Part shown: positions 44,231 through 53,430 of the stretch, in pieces
How the letters are laid out: the number at the start of each line of letters is the position of its first letter
Position numbering within the stretch: position 1 is the first letter of the stretch
Source: Legionella_A sp963772805
GTDB taxonomy: Bacteria; Pseudomonadota; Gammaproteobacteria; Legionellales; Legionellaceae
DNA: 64,000 bases
Direction of reading: 5' to 3'
Assembly: GCA_963772805.1 (NCBI GenBank)
Contig: CAVYYU010000003.1
Location: 248,001 to 312,000, forward strand
Translations under genes and position numbers: made by a program
The notes under the pieces: model-generated
What the model saw: the letters and a program-made list of their open reading frames with translations, nothing else
Database searches by the model: none
What the model was told of the DNA's origin: nothing

Positions 44231-44968
44231 TTATCGTGAAATATATTTCTCACGTATAATTTGTTGTGTGCCAAAACCGTTGTCTTTCAAATAGGCGAAA
44301 GACTCGTCGATCATACCGGGATTTCCGCATAAATAAACAACATCCTGCTCCGGATTCAGCGCTAGTTCCGGAAAGGCACTTTGTACGTAACCGCAATGTT
44401 CATGGGGATTTAAATTTTCTGGTTGTTCTCGACTTAGTTGAGCACGAAAAGACAGGCGTGGCGAATATGCTGCTGACAACGCAATAAACTCTTCACTGTA
44501 AAGCACATCTTCTCGTTTTTGTACTCCTTGTAAAATAACCACATGGAGGTCAGGATTTATTTGCATTCGGTGTTGAAGTTCTTGACTCATGGCGCGATAG
44601 GGCGTGACGCCAGTGCTCGTAGAAACTAAAATATAGCGTTTCGGTATATCGTCTTTCAAAATTAAACGGCCAAAAGGGCCATTAATATTAATGGAGTCAC
44701 CAGGTTTTAGATTGAATAACAAATCAGTCCCTGGACCTCCTTCAACATAACCCGCCGCGAATTCAACGCGATTGTTTTGTGCGGGAACATTAGCGATACT
44801 GTAACTACGTTTCAGTATTTTGCCGTCGCGCTCAAAATGGATGGTAATAAATTGTCCTGGAAGGTAATCAAATGCCGGATTTAACGTGCTGCGAAAAATA
44901 AAATGCTTCACGCCGGGCGACAGCATAAAAGTATCTTCCAGAATAATGGGAAATGTATTTACCTGCAT
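44231..44968 (-). CDS. fpr: Ferredoxin--NADP+ reductase
   Basis: 245-residue FAD-dependent reductase. The FAD-binding motif is LKRSYSIAN (about 52-60), the NADP-binding part is YILVSTSTGVTPYRAMSQEL (about 111-130), and VYLCGNPGMIDESFAYL is near the C terminus. The family passes electrons between NADPH and ferredoxin/flavodoxin. No operon partner is certain. Confidence 0.87.
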   Translation of the reverse strand: MQVNTFPIILEDTFMLSPGVKHFIFRSTLNPAFDYLPGQFITIHFERDGKILKRSYSIANVPAQNNRVEFAAGYVEGGPGTDLLFNLKPGDSININGPFGRLILKDDIPKRYILVSTSTGVTPYRAMSQELQHRMQINPDLHVVILQGVQKREDVLYSEEFIALSAAYSPRLSFRAQLSREQPENLNPHEHCGYVQSAFPELALNPEQDVVYLCGNPGMIDESFAYLKDNGFGTQQIIREKYISR

Positions 44969-45088
44969 AGTAAGTATCTAATGAATGAGAAAGCCCCTAA
45001 TATAGGGGAAAAATCACACATTGCAAGATATATAACCTGAAAAAGCGTTTTTTATGATGGATGATGGATATGAGTATATAATTAACAT

Positions 45089-45619
45089 ATGAACGCTGAT
45101 TTAGTCAGAATGATTGGTAATCTGAGCCAATCTCTTATTCCAGTGCAGGCCCTTATCACGGGCTTGGGGTATCTTATTGGTATACTATTTTTTATTACAG
45201 CAATTGGGAAATTCAGAAAGATAGGCGATGCCAGGGCGAGTGGTGGCTCTCATGAAAGAATGTTTGTGCCGGTCGCCTACATTTTTGGTGGCGCTATATT
45301 AATTTTTTTGCCTTCCTCCTTGCCCGTTTTATCCAGCACTTTATTTGGTTCAAGCAGTATCTTGGAGTATACAACCTATAACCCTTATAATGTTTATAGT
45401 GCCATGAGGGTGGTGGTACAAACAATGGGTATACTCTGGTTTCTGCGTGGTTGTGTATTATTGGTTCATGCCAGCGAGCCTAGTGTCAAAGAGGGACCGA
45501 AAGGTTTGGTATTTATTTTTGCAGGAATTATGGCGATGAATTTTGAAGCCAGTATCGGTGTAATAAACTATATTTTGAATCATTTGATGGCATTAAGTTT
45601 GACACCAAGTGCTAATTAA
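45089..45619 (+). CDS. DotE/IcmC-like type IVB secretion membrane protein
   Basis: 176 residues with four predicted membrane helices. The start, LSQSLIPVQALITGLGYLIGILFFITAIGKFRKIGDAR, closely follows the pattern of Legionella IcmC/DotE (SLIPVQ...ITG..YL). Later blocks are FVPVAYIFGGAILIFLPS and MGILWFLRGCVLLVHASE with GPKGLVFIFAGIMAMNFE. IcmC is an inner-membrane component of the Dot/Icm secretion apparatus. In this window it is isolated from other dot/icm genes and may be an orphan paralogue. Confidence 0.75.
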   Translation: MNADLVRMIGNLSQSLIPVQALITGLGYLIGILFFITAIGKFRKIGDARASGGSHERMFVPVAYIFGGAILIFLPSSLPVLSSTLFGSSSILEYTTYNPYNVYSAMRVVVQTMGILWFLRGCVLLVHASEPSVKEGPKGLVFIFAGIMAMNFEASIGVINYILNHLMALSLTPSAN

Positions 45620-45734
45620 ACCCCATTGATTTAAAGGCGTTTTTTCGGATAAAGTAGGTCGGTGTAGGCGTTTGTGGTAGGTTCCTTTTCTGGTAATCGA
45701 TATGGGCTAAATACTATATTTAAGGAGTGGCTGT

Positions 45735-46247
45735 ATGCAATGGATATCACGATTTTTTTTGGTAGCTATGTTGTTTTTGTCACCTGTAAACTATGCGCTA
45801 TCCGCAGACGGTGCGTTGCAGCCTATTTTGATGATGGATCATGTCGATGTTATTAAAGCGACAGAGCGTGATGGCGATGAATTGTATTTTGATATCGCTG
45901 TATATCAGGGAAACCAACCTACACAGTATTTGCGAATACCCGCAAAACCCATGAATTGGCCCAGCGGGGTCATGGATAAAGTTAAAAAGATTATTCTTTG
46001 GTCTCAGCCTTTACAATCGGGGCAGGCAATCACTTTAATTGTCTCATTGCTCGATAGTGATGGTTCTGTGTTAAATCCAGATGATCTAATTGGTTCAATG
46101 CGCGTTGATTTGAAAAATGAAAAAGGAAGCTTGCAAACTCGCTGGAGTATGCCTAACCATACCGAGAGCTTAGGTACAAAGAACATGCAAAAATTTGAAT
46201 TGCTGGGCGGGGGTCAGTACGACGTGTATTTGTCGTTAAAAAAATGA
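45735..46247 (+). CDS. Periplasmic hypothetical protein next to the DotE-like gene
   Basis: 170 residues with a signal peptide (FFLVAMLFLSPVNYALSA, about 7-24). The mature part is beta-rich (DELYFDIAVYQGN, YLRIPAKPMNWPSG, ITLIVSLLDSDGSVLNPDD) and ends GGGQYDVYLSLKK. I do not recognise the family. AAGGAG precedes the ATG, and the gene is 115 bases after the DotE-like gene on the same strand, so a functional link to secretion is possible but unproven. Confidence 0.6.
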   Translation: MQWISRFFLVAMLFLSPVNYALSADGALQPILMMDHVDVIKATERDGDELYFDIAVYQGNQPTQYLRIPAKPMNWPSGVMDKVKKIILWSQPLQSGQAITLIVSLLDSDGSVLNPDDLIGSMRVDLKNEKGSLQTRWSMPNHTESLGTKNMQKFELLGGGQYDVYLSLKK

Positions 46248-46254
46248 AGGGAGG

Positions 46255-46536
46255 CTATTCTGGCTCGCCACATATTTTCAAGTTATTCGTTCTAGCAAAA
46301 TCAAGAATGGCTTGGTACACCTGCGGGCTTGATTCCTTTAGTTTTGGATCCAGCAACACGCATTTGTAGCCTTCGTGGTTAACACTCGGCTGTAAAAGTG
46401 GGGAGTAGTGAATCCGGCTGTTTTTAAACGTAGCCATTGTGCCACTCATGCGCTCAGCCCAATCGCTAGGGCGAAAAACTTTCCCTTGCGGAGTAACGCC
46501 TTCGATGACAATTTTTTTATCTTCTGGTTTAGGCAT
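46255..46536 (-). CDS. DUF3579-family protein
   Basis: 93 residues. It contains FRPSDWAERMSGTM (about 21-34), RIHYSPLLQPSVNHEGYKCVLLD (about 41-63) and YQAILDFARTNNLKICG, the DUF3579 arrangement found in proteobacteria. Function unknown. It is convergent with the preceding gene, 7 bases from its stop. Confidence 0.85.
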   Translation of the reverse strand: MPKPEDKKIVIEGVTPQGKVFRPSDWAERMSGTMATFKNSRIHYSPLLQPSVNHEGYKCVLLDPKLKESSPQVYQAILDFARTNNLKICGEPE

Positions 46537-46692
46537 TGTCGCTACATAATAAAATCAGTATGATTAGTATAGCATCATCTGGATAATTTCTGAATCAACT
46601 TGAAACTTATTCCAATAGACGCAGGGTATGGGCATAGCGGGCATGATCGAAACTGTGCTAGGATTCGACGATTTAATTTTTATGAGGCGCGC

Positions 46693-47463
46693 ATGGTAAA
46701 GGAAAAAGAGAGTCATTCAGGTATTTACTTGTTACCTAATTTATTAACGACTTCTAGTCTATTCGCGGCATTTTATTCCATGGTTTCTTCGATGAAGGGG
46801 CAGTATGAAGCCGCTGTTGTTGCCATATTTGTAGGCTTGGTTGCTGATGGGTTGGATGGCCGGATAGCACGTTTGACCAACACCCAAAGCGAGTTTGGGG
46901 CAGAATATGACAGCTTGTCGGATATGGTTACTTTCGGCGTTGCTCCAGCACTACTTCTTTATAGTTGGGGTTTGCACCAACTGGGTAAATTTGGTTGGTT
47001 GATAGCATTCTTATATACAGCGGCGGTTGCATTAAGACTTGCCCGTTTTAATACGCAGGTAGAAACTGCAGATAAACGTTATTTTCAAGGGCTTGCTTGC
47101 CCGATTGCAGCGGCGGTGGTCTCCGCATTCGTCTGGTTGTGTCTGCAGAATCAATGGGAACATGTCTTGTTCTCAATACTCGCAGCGTCTCTTGCGGTAG
47201 TAACTGCAATATTAATGGTGAGTAATGTACGGTATAACAGTTTTAAAGAAATAGATTTTAAAGGAAAAGTTCCTTTTCTATATGTGCTACTGGTCGTGAT
47301 TTTATTTGTGGCAATTGCAGCAAATCCATCGGTGGTATTATTCCTCAGCTCTACGATTTATGCTTTGTCTGGTCCATTGCAAACCCTGGTGGCGATACAG
47401 CGCATGCGTAGACAGCGAAGACGTACGTTATCTGAGAAAAGTAGTAAGCGTAGTCCGGATTAA
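46693..47463 (+). CDS. pssA: CDP-diacylglycerol--serine O-phosphatidyltransferase
   Basis: 256 residues; makes phosphatidylserine in the inner membrane. The CDP-alcohol phosphotransferase signature DG(x2)AR(x8)G(x3)D(x3)D is complete in DGRIARLTNTQ...FGAEYDSLSD (about 55-77). There are eight or so helices, and LARFNTQVE is typical of PssA type II. ATG 46693 is chosen because GAGG lies just upstream; the longer frame from 46600 adds 31 residues without family similarity. Confidence 0.92.
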   Translation: MVKEKESHSGIYLLPNLLTTSSLFAAFYSMVSSMKGQYEAAVVAIFVGLVADGLDGRIARLTNTQSEFGAEYDSLSDMVTFGVAPALLLYSWGLHQLGKFGWLIAFLYTAAVALRLARFNTQVETADKRYFQGLACPIAAAVVSAFVWLCLQNQWEHVLFSILAASLAVVTAILMVSNVRYNSFKEIDFKGKVPFLYVLLVVILFVAIAANPSVVLFLSSTIYALSGPLQTLVAIQRMRRQRRRTLSEKSSKRSPD

Positions 47464-47469
47464 AAAGTA

Positions 47470-47499
47470 GGTTGGGTTGCGTGTTTTGGCATCCCAACC
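47470..47499. terminator. GTTGGG-type palindrome between pssA and HPr
   Basis: GGTTGGG/CCCAACC with a 16-base loop containing TTTT, placed between convergent genes. It shares the GTAGGTTGGGTTG core with the repeat at 28216-28227. Confidence 0.6.
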
Positions 47500-47504
47500 A
47501 TTAG

Positions 47505-47774
47505 TTACTCACCTTCACCAAAATAATTATTGATAAGCGTAACCAGTGCTTTTTCCATGGCTTCTTCATCAGGGCCTTCAATCTGCAAGACTAACTCACT
47601 GCCTTTATTGGCGGCGAGCATCATTACACCCATAATGCTTTTACCATTCACTGTCTGTGCATCTTTGAGGACGTCAATGTGGCTCTGGTATCTTGCCGCA
47701 GTCGATACGAACTTCGCAGACGCTCTTGCGTGCAATCCCAATTTATTGATAATAATAATTTTAGTTTTAATCAT
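47505..47774 (-). CDS. HPr-family phosphocarrier protein (NPr-like)
   Basis: 89 residues. The phosphorylated histidine is H15 in NKLGLHARASAKF, and S46 in VNGKSIMGVMMLAA occupies the regulatory serine position. The family relays phosphate from enzyme I to EIIA proteins. With ptsN near the other end of the window, it probably belongs to a regulatory (nitrogen-type) PTS. No sugar-transport EII is visible here. Confidence 0.92.
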   Translation of the reverse strand: MIKTKIIIINKLGLHARASAKFVSTAARYQSHIDVLKDAQTVNGKSIMGVMMLAANKGSELVLQIEGPDEEAMEKALVTLINNYFGEGE

Positions 47775-47960
47775 AGCGGCTAGAATCTACCATGTGCGTT
47801 CTAACGTCGCAATATATAAACCCAAGAAAGCCAAAAATAGTATGTTGATTTTTTTTTGTCATATCACAACTTGAGTTGCCTATATTTTAATTAGCTACTA
47901 CAATTTTTTATAATACCTACAAGTGGCTATTAACTGGTCTTTACCAATGGATATTAATTT

Positions 47961-49547
47961 ATGACGAACAATCAACTGGTTATCGAACAGAATAAGCGCT
48001 TGTCCGAGTCTATATTGTGGCAATTACAACGTGATTATTTTGAGCGGGAAGGTGTGAATGCCTGGAGTGGATATGTTCCTTATTTTGTGACCAGTAACAC
48101 CTTTATTGCCAATTGTTATGCCAATGTTGTCGTTAATTTTTTTCAAGATTGCCTGCTCAAGAACCCTGAGGCAGCAAATCATCCTTTCTATATTTTGGAA
48201 TTAGGGACAGGAAGCGGTCAATTAAGCTTTTATGTGATAAAACGCATCCAAGAAATCTGTGCGAAACTCGACCTCAAACACTTGAAATTTACTTATGTGA
48301 TGACCGATTTTACTGAAAGTAATTTGCAATTTTGGCAATCGCAACCAGGTTTAAAAAAATTCCTTGATGAGGGCATACTTGATTTTGCCATTTATAACAT
48401 GGAAGAAGATCATGAAATTAATCTGATAACGAAAGGTATAACCTTATCAAACAAAACGTTAGTCAACCCGGTTGTTGTGTTTGCCAATTACATCTTCGAC
48501 ACCATTTCACATGATTGTTTCAGTATAAAAAACAAAAAATTGCATGAAGTAACTCTCAAGGTAGCAACCGAGGAAGATAATGTTGTTGACGGAAAAGTTG
48601 TTGATATGGAGCGTTTGCATATTGATTTTGATGAACAAGAAATTAAAAGTGACTACTACGAGGAAGAGGTATTTAACGATATCTTGGATGATTATAAGCT
48701 TTCGTTAGATGATGCAAAAATACTGTTACCCATTAGTTCGTTGCGTTCACTTGCCAAACTGCGCAGCATCAGCAACGATAAACTACTGCTGATCTCTTCC
48801 GACAAAGGTTACAGTGCATTATCGCAACTGAGTCGATTAAGTTATCCCCATTTCAGTTTTCATGGCAGCTTTTCATTGATGGTTAACTTTCATGCAATAG
48901 GCCAGTATTTTACACGCACGGGTGGTGATTATTTTATTCAAACGCCGCGCGATGGGATTAAGACTTGTGTATTTATCAGTGGGTTGAATTTTGCCGATCT
49001 ACCGGCAACAAAATATGCAATTGACCATTATATAGAAGGGTTTAGTCCAGCTGATTATTTTATTCTCCATCGCTACATCAGTGATACGTTCAATGACGCA
49101 AAATTGGATCTTTTAGTTTCTCATTTGGTTTTAACGGGTTATGACCCTTATATGTATAACCGCTTCCATGAGCGTATCCACTTGCTTTTAGAGAATGCCG
49201 ATGCTTCTGTATTGGCTCATTTATTTAATAGCCTTCCCCAAATTGCCAGTAATTTTTACTATACACCGAGCGCACATGATCTGCTCTTTGATCTTGCTTA
49301 TGTTTACCAAACGGTAAAAAAATATGCCGAAGCTTGTGAATATTATCAAAGGTCGATTAATATATTTGGAAAAAAATTCGGCGCACTCTATAACCTGGCA
49401 ATCTCGCAATATTATTTGGGAAATAGACTGGAGTCGTTGGCACTGTTTCAAGAGTCGCAGGCGATGAACCCAGATGAGAAATATGCGCAGTTTATAAAAG
49501 AATGGATGGAGCTTTTGTCGCAGGATGCTAACTCGCAATCCACGTAA
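47961..49547 (+). CDS. SAM-dependent methyltransferase (MidA-like) with C-terminal TPR
   Basis: 528 residues. The SAM-binding motif is FYILELGTGSGQLSFYVIKRI (about 75-95). VVFANYIFDTISHDCFSIKNKKLHEV (about 174-199) is the MidA/PF02636-like second half. The C-terminal 100 residues contain TPR helices (AYVYQTVKKYAEACEYYQRSINIFGKKFGALYNLAISQYYLGN...). Mitochondrial MidA homologues methylate arginine in complex I. Here the TPR tail and the adjacent TPR-GT41 gene suggest a shared protein-modification role, which is inference. Confidence 0.75.
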   Translation: MTNNQLVIEQNKRLSESILWQLQRDYFEREGVNAWSGYVPYFVTSNTFIANCYANVVVNFFQDCLLKNPEAANHPFYILELGTGSGQLSFYVIKRIQEICAKLDLKHLKFTYVMTDFTESNLQFWQSQPGLKKFLDEGILDFAIYNMEEDHEINLITKGITLSNKTLVNPVVVFANYIFDTISHDCFSIKNKKLHEVTLKVATEEDNVVDGKVVDMERLHIDFDEQEIKSDYYEEEVFNDILDDYKLSLDDAKILLPISSLRSLAKLRSISNDKLLLISSDKGYSALSQLSRLSYPHFSFHGSFSLMVNFHAIGQYFTRTGGDYFIQTPRDGIKTCVFISGLNFADLPATKYAIDHYIEGFSPADYFILHRYISDTFNDAKLDLLVSHLVLTGYDPYMYNRFHERIHLLLENADASVLAHLFNSLPQIASNFYYTPSAHDLLFDLAYVYQTVKKYAEACEYYQRSINIFGKKFGALYNLAISQYYLGNRLESLALFQESQAMNPDEKYAQFIKEWMELLSQDANSQST

Positions 49548-51412
49548 TAAACGAACATCGGAGTTTGTCTCTCCCCCGGTTGAGATATGGTTGCTTTCGT
49601 TAAAAAATACCTTAAAATGTAAGGCCTTCACATGTCTTGTCGTCTTGCTTGCAGCATGGGCTCAATTCAGTGTACTTATTTTCAGGGAATGAGCGATGCC
49701 AGACAATTTATCAGTATTAAACAAGAGCCATCAGGTGCCACATGAACAAGCTAAAAATGATTTTAATCAAGCGGTTAACTTCTTAAAAGCCAAACGGTAT
49801 CATCAGGCAGAACGTCTGTTAAAACGTGTGGTGAAAATAATTCCCAAACACCCGAATAGCTATCAATTATTAAGCGTAATTGCCTCAGAGCGAGATGATC
49901 TTGAGAGTGCGATGAAATTGATTAATATGGCGATTGCATCCCAGGCCGGTAATCCTGAGTTTTACTACAATCGTGCCATGATTTACCAAAAATCAAACAA
50001 ACATAAGCAGGCTATTTTAGACCTGGAGCATATTGTTGCTATTCATCCCTCTTATTACCCAGCTTATCTGGCATTAGGCCGCATATTGCATGTGCAAAAA
50101 AACTATCAGCAAGCGATCGCCTATTATGAGAAAAGCCTGCAATGGGTCAATACAGATCAATCCGTATGGGCTGATTTAACCGCGGCATATATTGCTTTGC
50201 AGCAATATGGCAAGGCAATTCAATGCAGTGAAATAAATTTAAGCTTGAATCCTGATAATGAAAAAACGTATGAAACCCTCGGAACGATTTATAGAAAAAT
50301 GCTCAAATGGGAAGAGGCTAAGCTGGCTTATGAGCATGCATTGCAGATTAAACCCGGTGCAAAGGAACTGCTCACGCCGCTGTTTGTTTGTAAAATCATG
50401 TTATGTGAGTGGGATGATTATGAGCAATCGTTAGCGTTAGTCAAAGAGGAATTAAATCAGGCTTTGCGCAGCAAGCTGAAATTTTCTTCGAGTTTATTTG
50501 AGGCCGCTTTAAGCCTTTCATTTAGCGCACAAGAACTGTATCAAATTGCGACCCATGAATACCATTTCCGATCTAAATCAGCGTTATTGTCAGACACAAA
50601 ACTTAAATTTAAACATCATTCTCATCGTAACCCACGATTACGAATCGCATATATTAGTTCGTCGTTTAGAGATTTTCCTACTGGACATTTGACGCAGGAC
50701 CTTTACGCATTGCACGATCGTGACCGTTTCGAGGTGTTTGTCTACTCATACGGCGAAGATGACGGCAGTATTTACCGTAAAAAAATTGAAGAAGGTTGTG
50801 ATCATTTTATTGATATCAACGATTATTCTATTGAGAAGGCTTGCCAAAAAATCAATGACGACAAAATCGATATCCTGATTGATTTGATGGGTGGTACAGC
50901 AGGTGCGCGTCTGGAAATCAATGCGCGGCGACCCGCACCTATTAATGTTCGGTATCTGGGCTCGCCATCGACCAGCGGAACTGATTTTTTTGATTATTTG
51001 ATTGCGGATGGGTTTATTGCCCCTCCAACGGCGCAATCATGTTTCAGCGAAAAATTAGCCTTGATGCCACATTCATATCAGGTTAATCCGCAACAACAAA
51101 CAGTACCATCTAAGCTACCCACGCGAGCAGAATGTGGTTTGCCTGAAACAGGGATCGTATTTTGTGCCTTCAACAACAGTTACAAAATTGAGCCGGTGAT
51201 CTTTGCAACATGGATGCAGATTCTGCAGGCTGTTCCCGGCAGTGTATTGTGGTTGCAAGCGAGTGGTGCTGTGCAACAGAACCTGGTGCAGCATGCGCTG
51301 CGATATAATATTACCGCTGATCGCTTGATATTCGCCAATCGCGTCCCTAAAGACCAACATTTAGCCCGCCATGCGCATGCTGATCTGTATCTCGATACTC
51401 ATTTCTACAATG

Positions 51413-53069
51413 TGTAGCGGCAATTTAGAAATGTCCCCTTTGGGCAAAATAGAAATGTCCCCTTTTGGTCTCGGTGAATCTAGTCTTTAAGTAGGCAAAT
51501 ATCATCGAGGACGGAAAATGCTCTTAAAGGGGTTATTAGCGATGAGCACAAAGGAGATAGAGCGCTTATCCATCATTGAAAAAATAATTGATAAGCGATT
51601 AACGCAGAAGATTGCAGCGCAGCATCTTGGGTTGACGGTAAGACAAATAAAACGTTTGGTAAGGAACTATAAGCAGTATGGTGCAGAAGGATTACAATCA
51701 AAACAGCGAGGCTGTCCAAGTAATCGGAAGCATAGCGATGAAAAAATAGAAGTAATCAAAACATTAATAGAAACGCATTATTATGATTTTGGACCTAAAT
51801 TTGCTGCTGAAAAGCTCTATGAAAAACATGGTATTAAAGTCAGCAAAGAGACATTGAGACAATGGATGGTTGAATGGGGCTTCTGGAAAGCAAATCGTCA
51901 GAAGCAAGCCCAAATTCATCCTCAGCGAGATCGTCGCGATTGTTTTGGTGAGCTTACCCAAATAGATGGCTCTCCTCACCCCTGGTTCGAAGACCGAGGA
52001 CCTAAATGTTGTTTATTGGTCGCTATTGACGATGCAACCAGCCAGTTATGCAGCCTGCACTTTGAACCCACTGAAACAACCGCTGGTTATTTTAAATTAA
52101 TGCATAAGTATATTGTTGAGCATGGAATCCCTTTAGCTACTTACAGTGATCGACACGGTATATTCCGGATTAATCTACCTACAGCCTCAGAAGACACAGA
52201 AACACAATTTGGACGTGCAGCAGGCCAACTGGGTATCGAGTTGATTTGCGCTCACAGCCCTGAAGCGAAAGGTCGCGTAGAACGCGCTAATCAGACACTG
52301 CAGGATCGATTAGTGAAAGAGATGCGATTACTTGGGATCAGCGATATAGAGTCTGCTAATGCGTATTTACCGACGTATATAAAGGATCACAATAGCCGTT
52401 TTGCAGTGGAAGCCAGAAGTTCAGAGAACGCACACCGTAAGGATTTGCCAACGGATGAAGAGATGAATCTGATTTTGAGCTACCAAGATGAGCGGAAAAT
52501 CTCAAAAAATCTAGAAATAAGCTATGAAAATGTGATTTATCAAATTAAAACAAACACAAAAGGCTATAGGTTACAGCACTCGATGGTTACTGTTTGCAAA
52601 GATCTAAATGATGTAGTCACTTTAGTATGCCAAGGAAAAATATTAGATTACACCTGCCATGAGAGAGCAAAACCTAATGCTGCTATTGTTGATGCCAAAC
52701 AACTAGAGTCGAAAGTAGATACGATAAGGAATAATGCTAAAAAGTATACGCCACCAGCGAATCATCCATGGCGACATTTCATTATCAATCCAACAGCAAC
52801 AGAAGCTTATGCTCAAAAAACGCCAACAAATGGCGTAATTTAGAATATATTGTATAATTAAATTACGGAACAGCCGGGGACGGCAATGACCGTGAGGGGA
52901 TTGAGCTGCTGTTTATCTTCAGCCGCCAAGACCAAAATGGCTGCTTCGCAGGGCTATTTAAAATGGGGACTCTGTCCCCAAACCCCTGGGATATTTTTAG
53001 AGGGGATTAATGTTACAAGGTGACATTTCTAAATTGCCCGAAAGGGGACATTTCTATTTTGCTCCGACA
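51413..53069 (+). mobile_element. IS1202-like insertion sequence, copy 2 (1,657 bp)
   Basis: Same length and transposase as the element at 4407-6063, in the opposite orientation. It begins TGTAGCGGCAATTTAGAAAT and ends with the complement of TGTCGGAGCAAAATAGAAAT. The 15-bp target duplication CTCATTTCTACAATG is at 51398-51412 and 53070-53084, inside the O-GlcNAc transferase gene. The identity of both copies and the intact duplications point to recent movement. Confidence 0.93.
51518..52843 (+). CDS. IS1202/ISNCY-type DDE transposase (copy 2)
   Basis: 441 residues, identical to the protein at 4633-5958. N-terminal helix-turn-helix (QKIAAQHLGLTVRQIKRLV) and integrase-type core with D, D and E in QIDGSP, TYSDRHG and SPEAKGRVER. 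Intact frame. It is in the same orientation as the gene it interrupts. Confidence 0.93.
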   Translation: MLLKGLLAMSTKEIERLSIIEKIIDKRLTQKIAAQHLGLTVRQIKRLVRNYKQYGAEGLQSKQRGCPSNRKHSDEKIEVIKTLIETHYYDFGPKFAAEKLYEKHGIKVSKETLRQWMVEWGFWKANRQKQAQIHPQRDRRDCFGELTQIDGSPHPWFEDRGPKCCLLVAIDDATSQLCSLHFEPTETTAGYFKLMHKYIVEHGIPLATYSDRHGIFRINLPTASEDTETQFGRAAGQLGIELICAHSPEAKGRVERANQTLQDRLVKEMRLLGISDIESANAYLPTYIKDHNSRFAVEARSSENAHRKDLPTDEEMNLILSYQDERKISKNLEISYENVIYQIKTNTKGYRLQHSMVTVCKDLNDVVTLVCQGKILDYTCHERAKPNAAIVDAKQLESKVDTIRNNAKKYTPPANHPWRHFIINPTATEAYAQKTPTNGVI

Positions 53070-53430
53070 CTCATTTCTACAATGCTCATACAACAGCCAG
53101 TGATGCACTGTGGATGAACATACCCCTAATCACTTATCCAGGTGAGACGTTCCAAAGCCGGGTGGCGGGCAGTCTATTAAACGCCTTGGGCATGAATGAA
53201 TTGATTATGCCTGATTTGGCGACCTATGCTGCAACTGCAATTTCCTTGGCACTTGATCCCAAAGCACTTAAGCAGCTGAAGAAAAAATTAAAGAAACACT
53301 GTCATGAGCAACCTCTATTTGATACCAAGCGTTTTGTGGTCAATTTGGAAAAGGCATATCTCGAAATGTGGGATAATCATCAACATCATAAAAAATCAAT
53401 AATTGTAGTGCAGGATTAGGAAATAGTCGG

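Larger units (their letters stand above)
49696..53419 (+). pseudogene. SPINDLY-type O-GlcNAc transferase (TPR-GT41) split by IS copy 2
   Basis: The 5' part (49696-51412) encodes TPR repeats (about residues 20-230: LLKRVVKIIPKHPNSYQLLSVIA, AYHKS-type helices) and the GT41 N-lobe (RLRIAYISSSFRDFPTGHLTQDLYALHDRDRFEVFVYSYG). It also covers the C-lobe to LYLDTHFYN, where the IS adds one codon and a stop. The 3' part (53085-53419) continues in frame as AHTTASDALWMNIPLITYPGETFQSRVAGSLLNALGM, the conserved nucleotide-sugar end of the family, and stops at 53419. Restored length is about 683 residues. The truncated protein lacks the donor-binding end and should be inactive. Confidence 0.92.
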
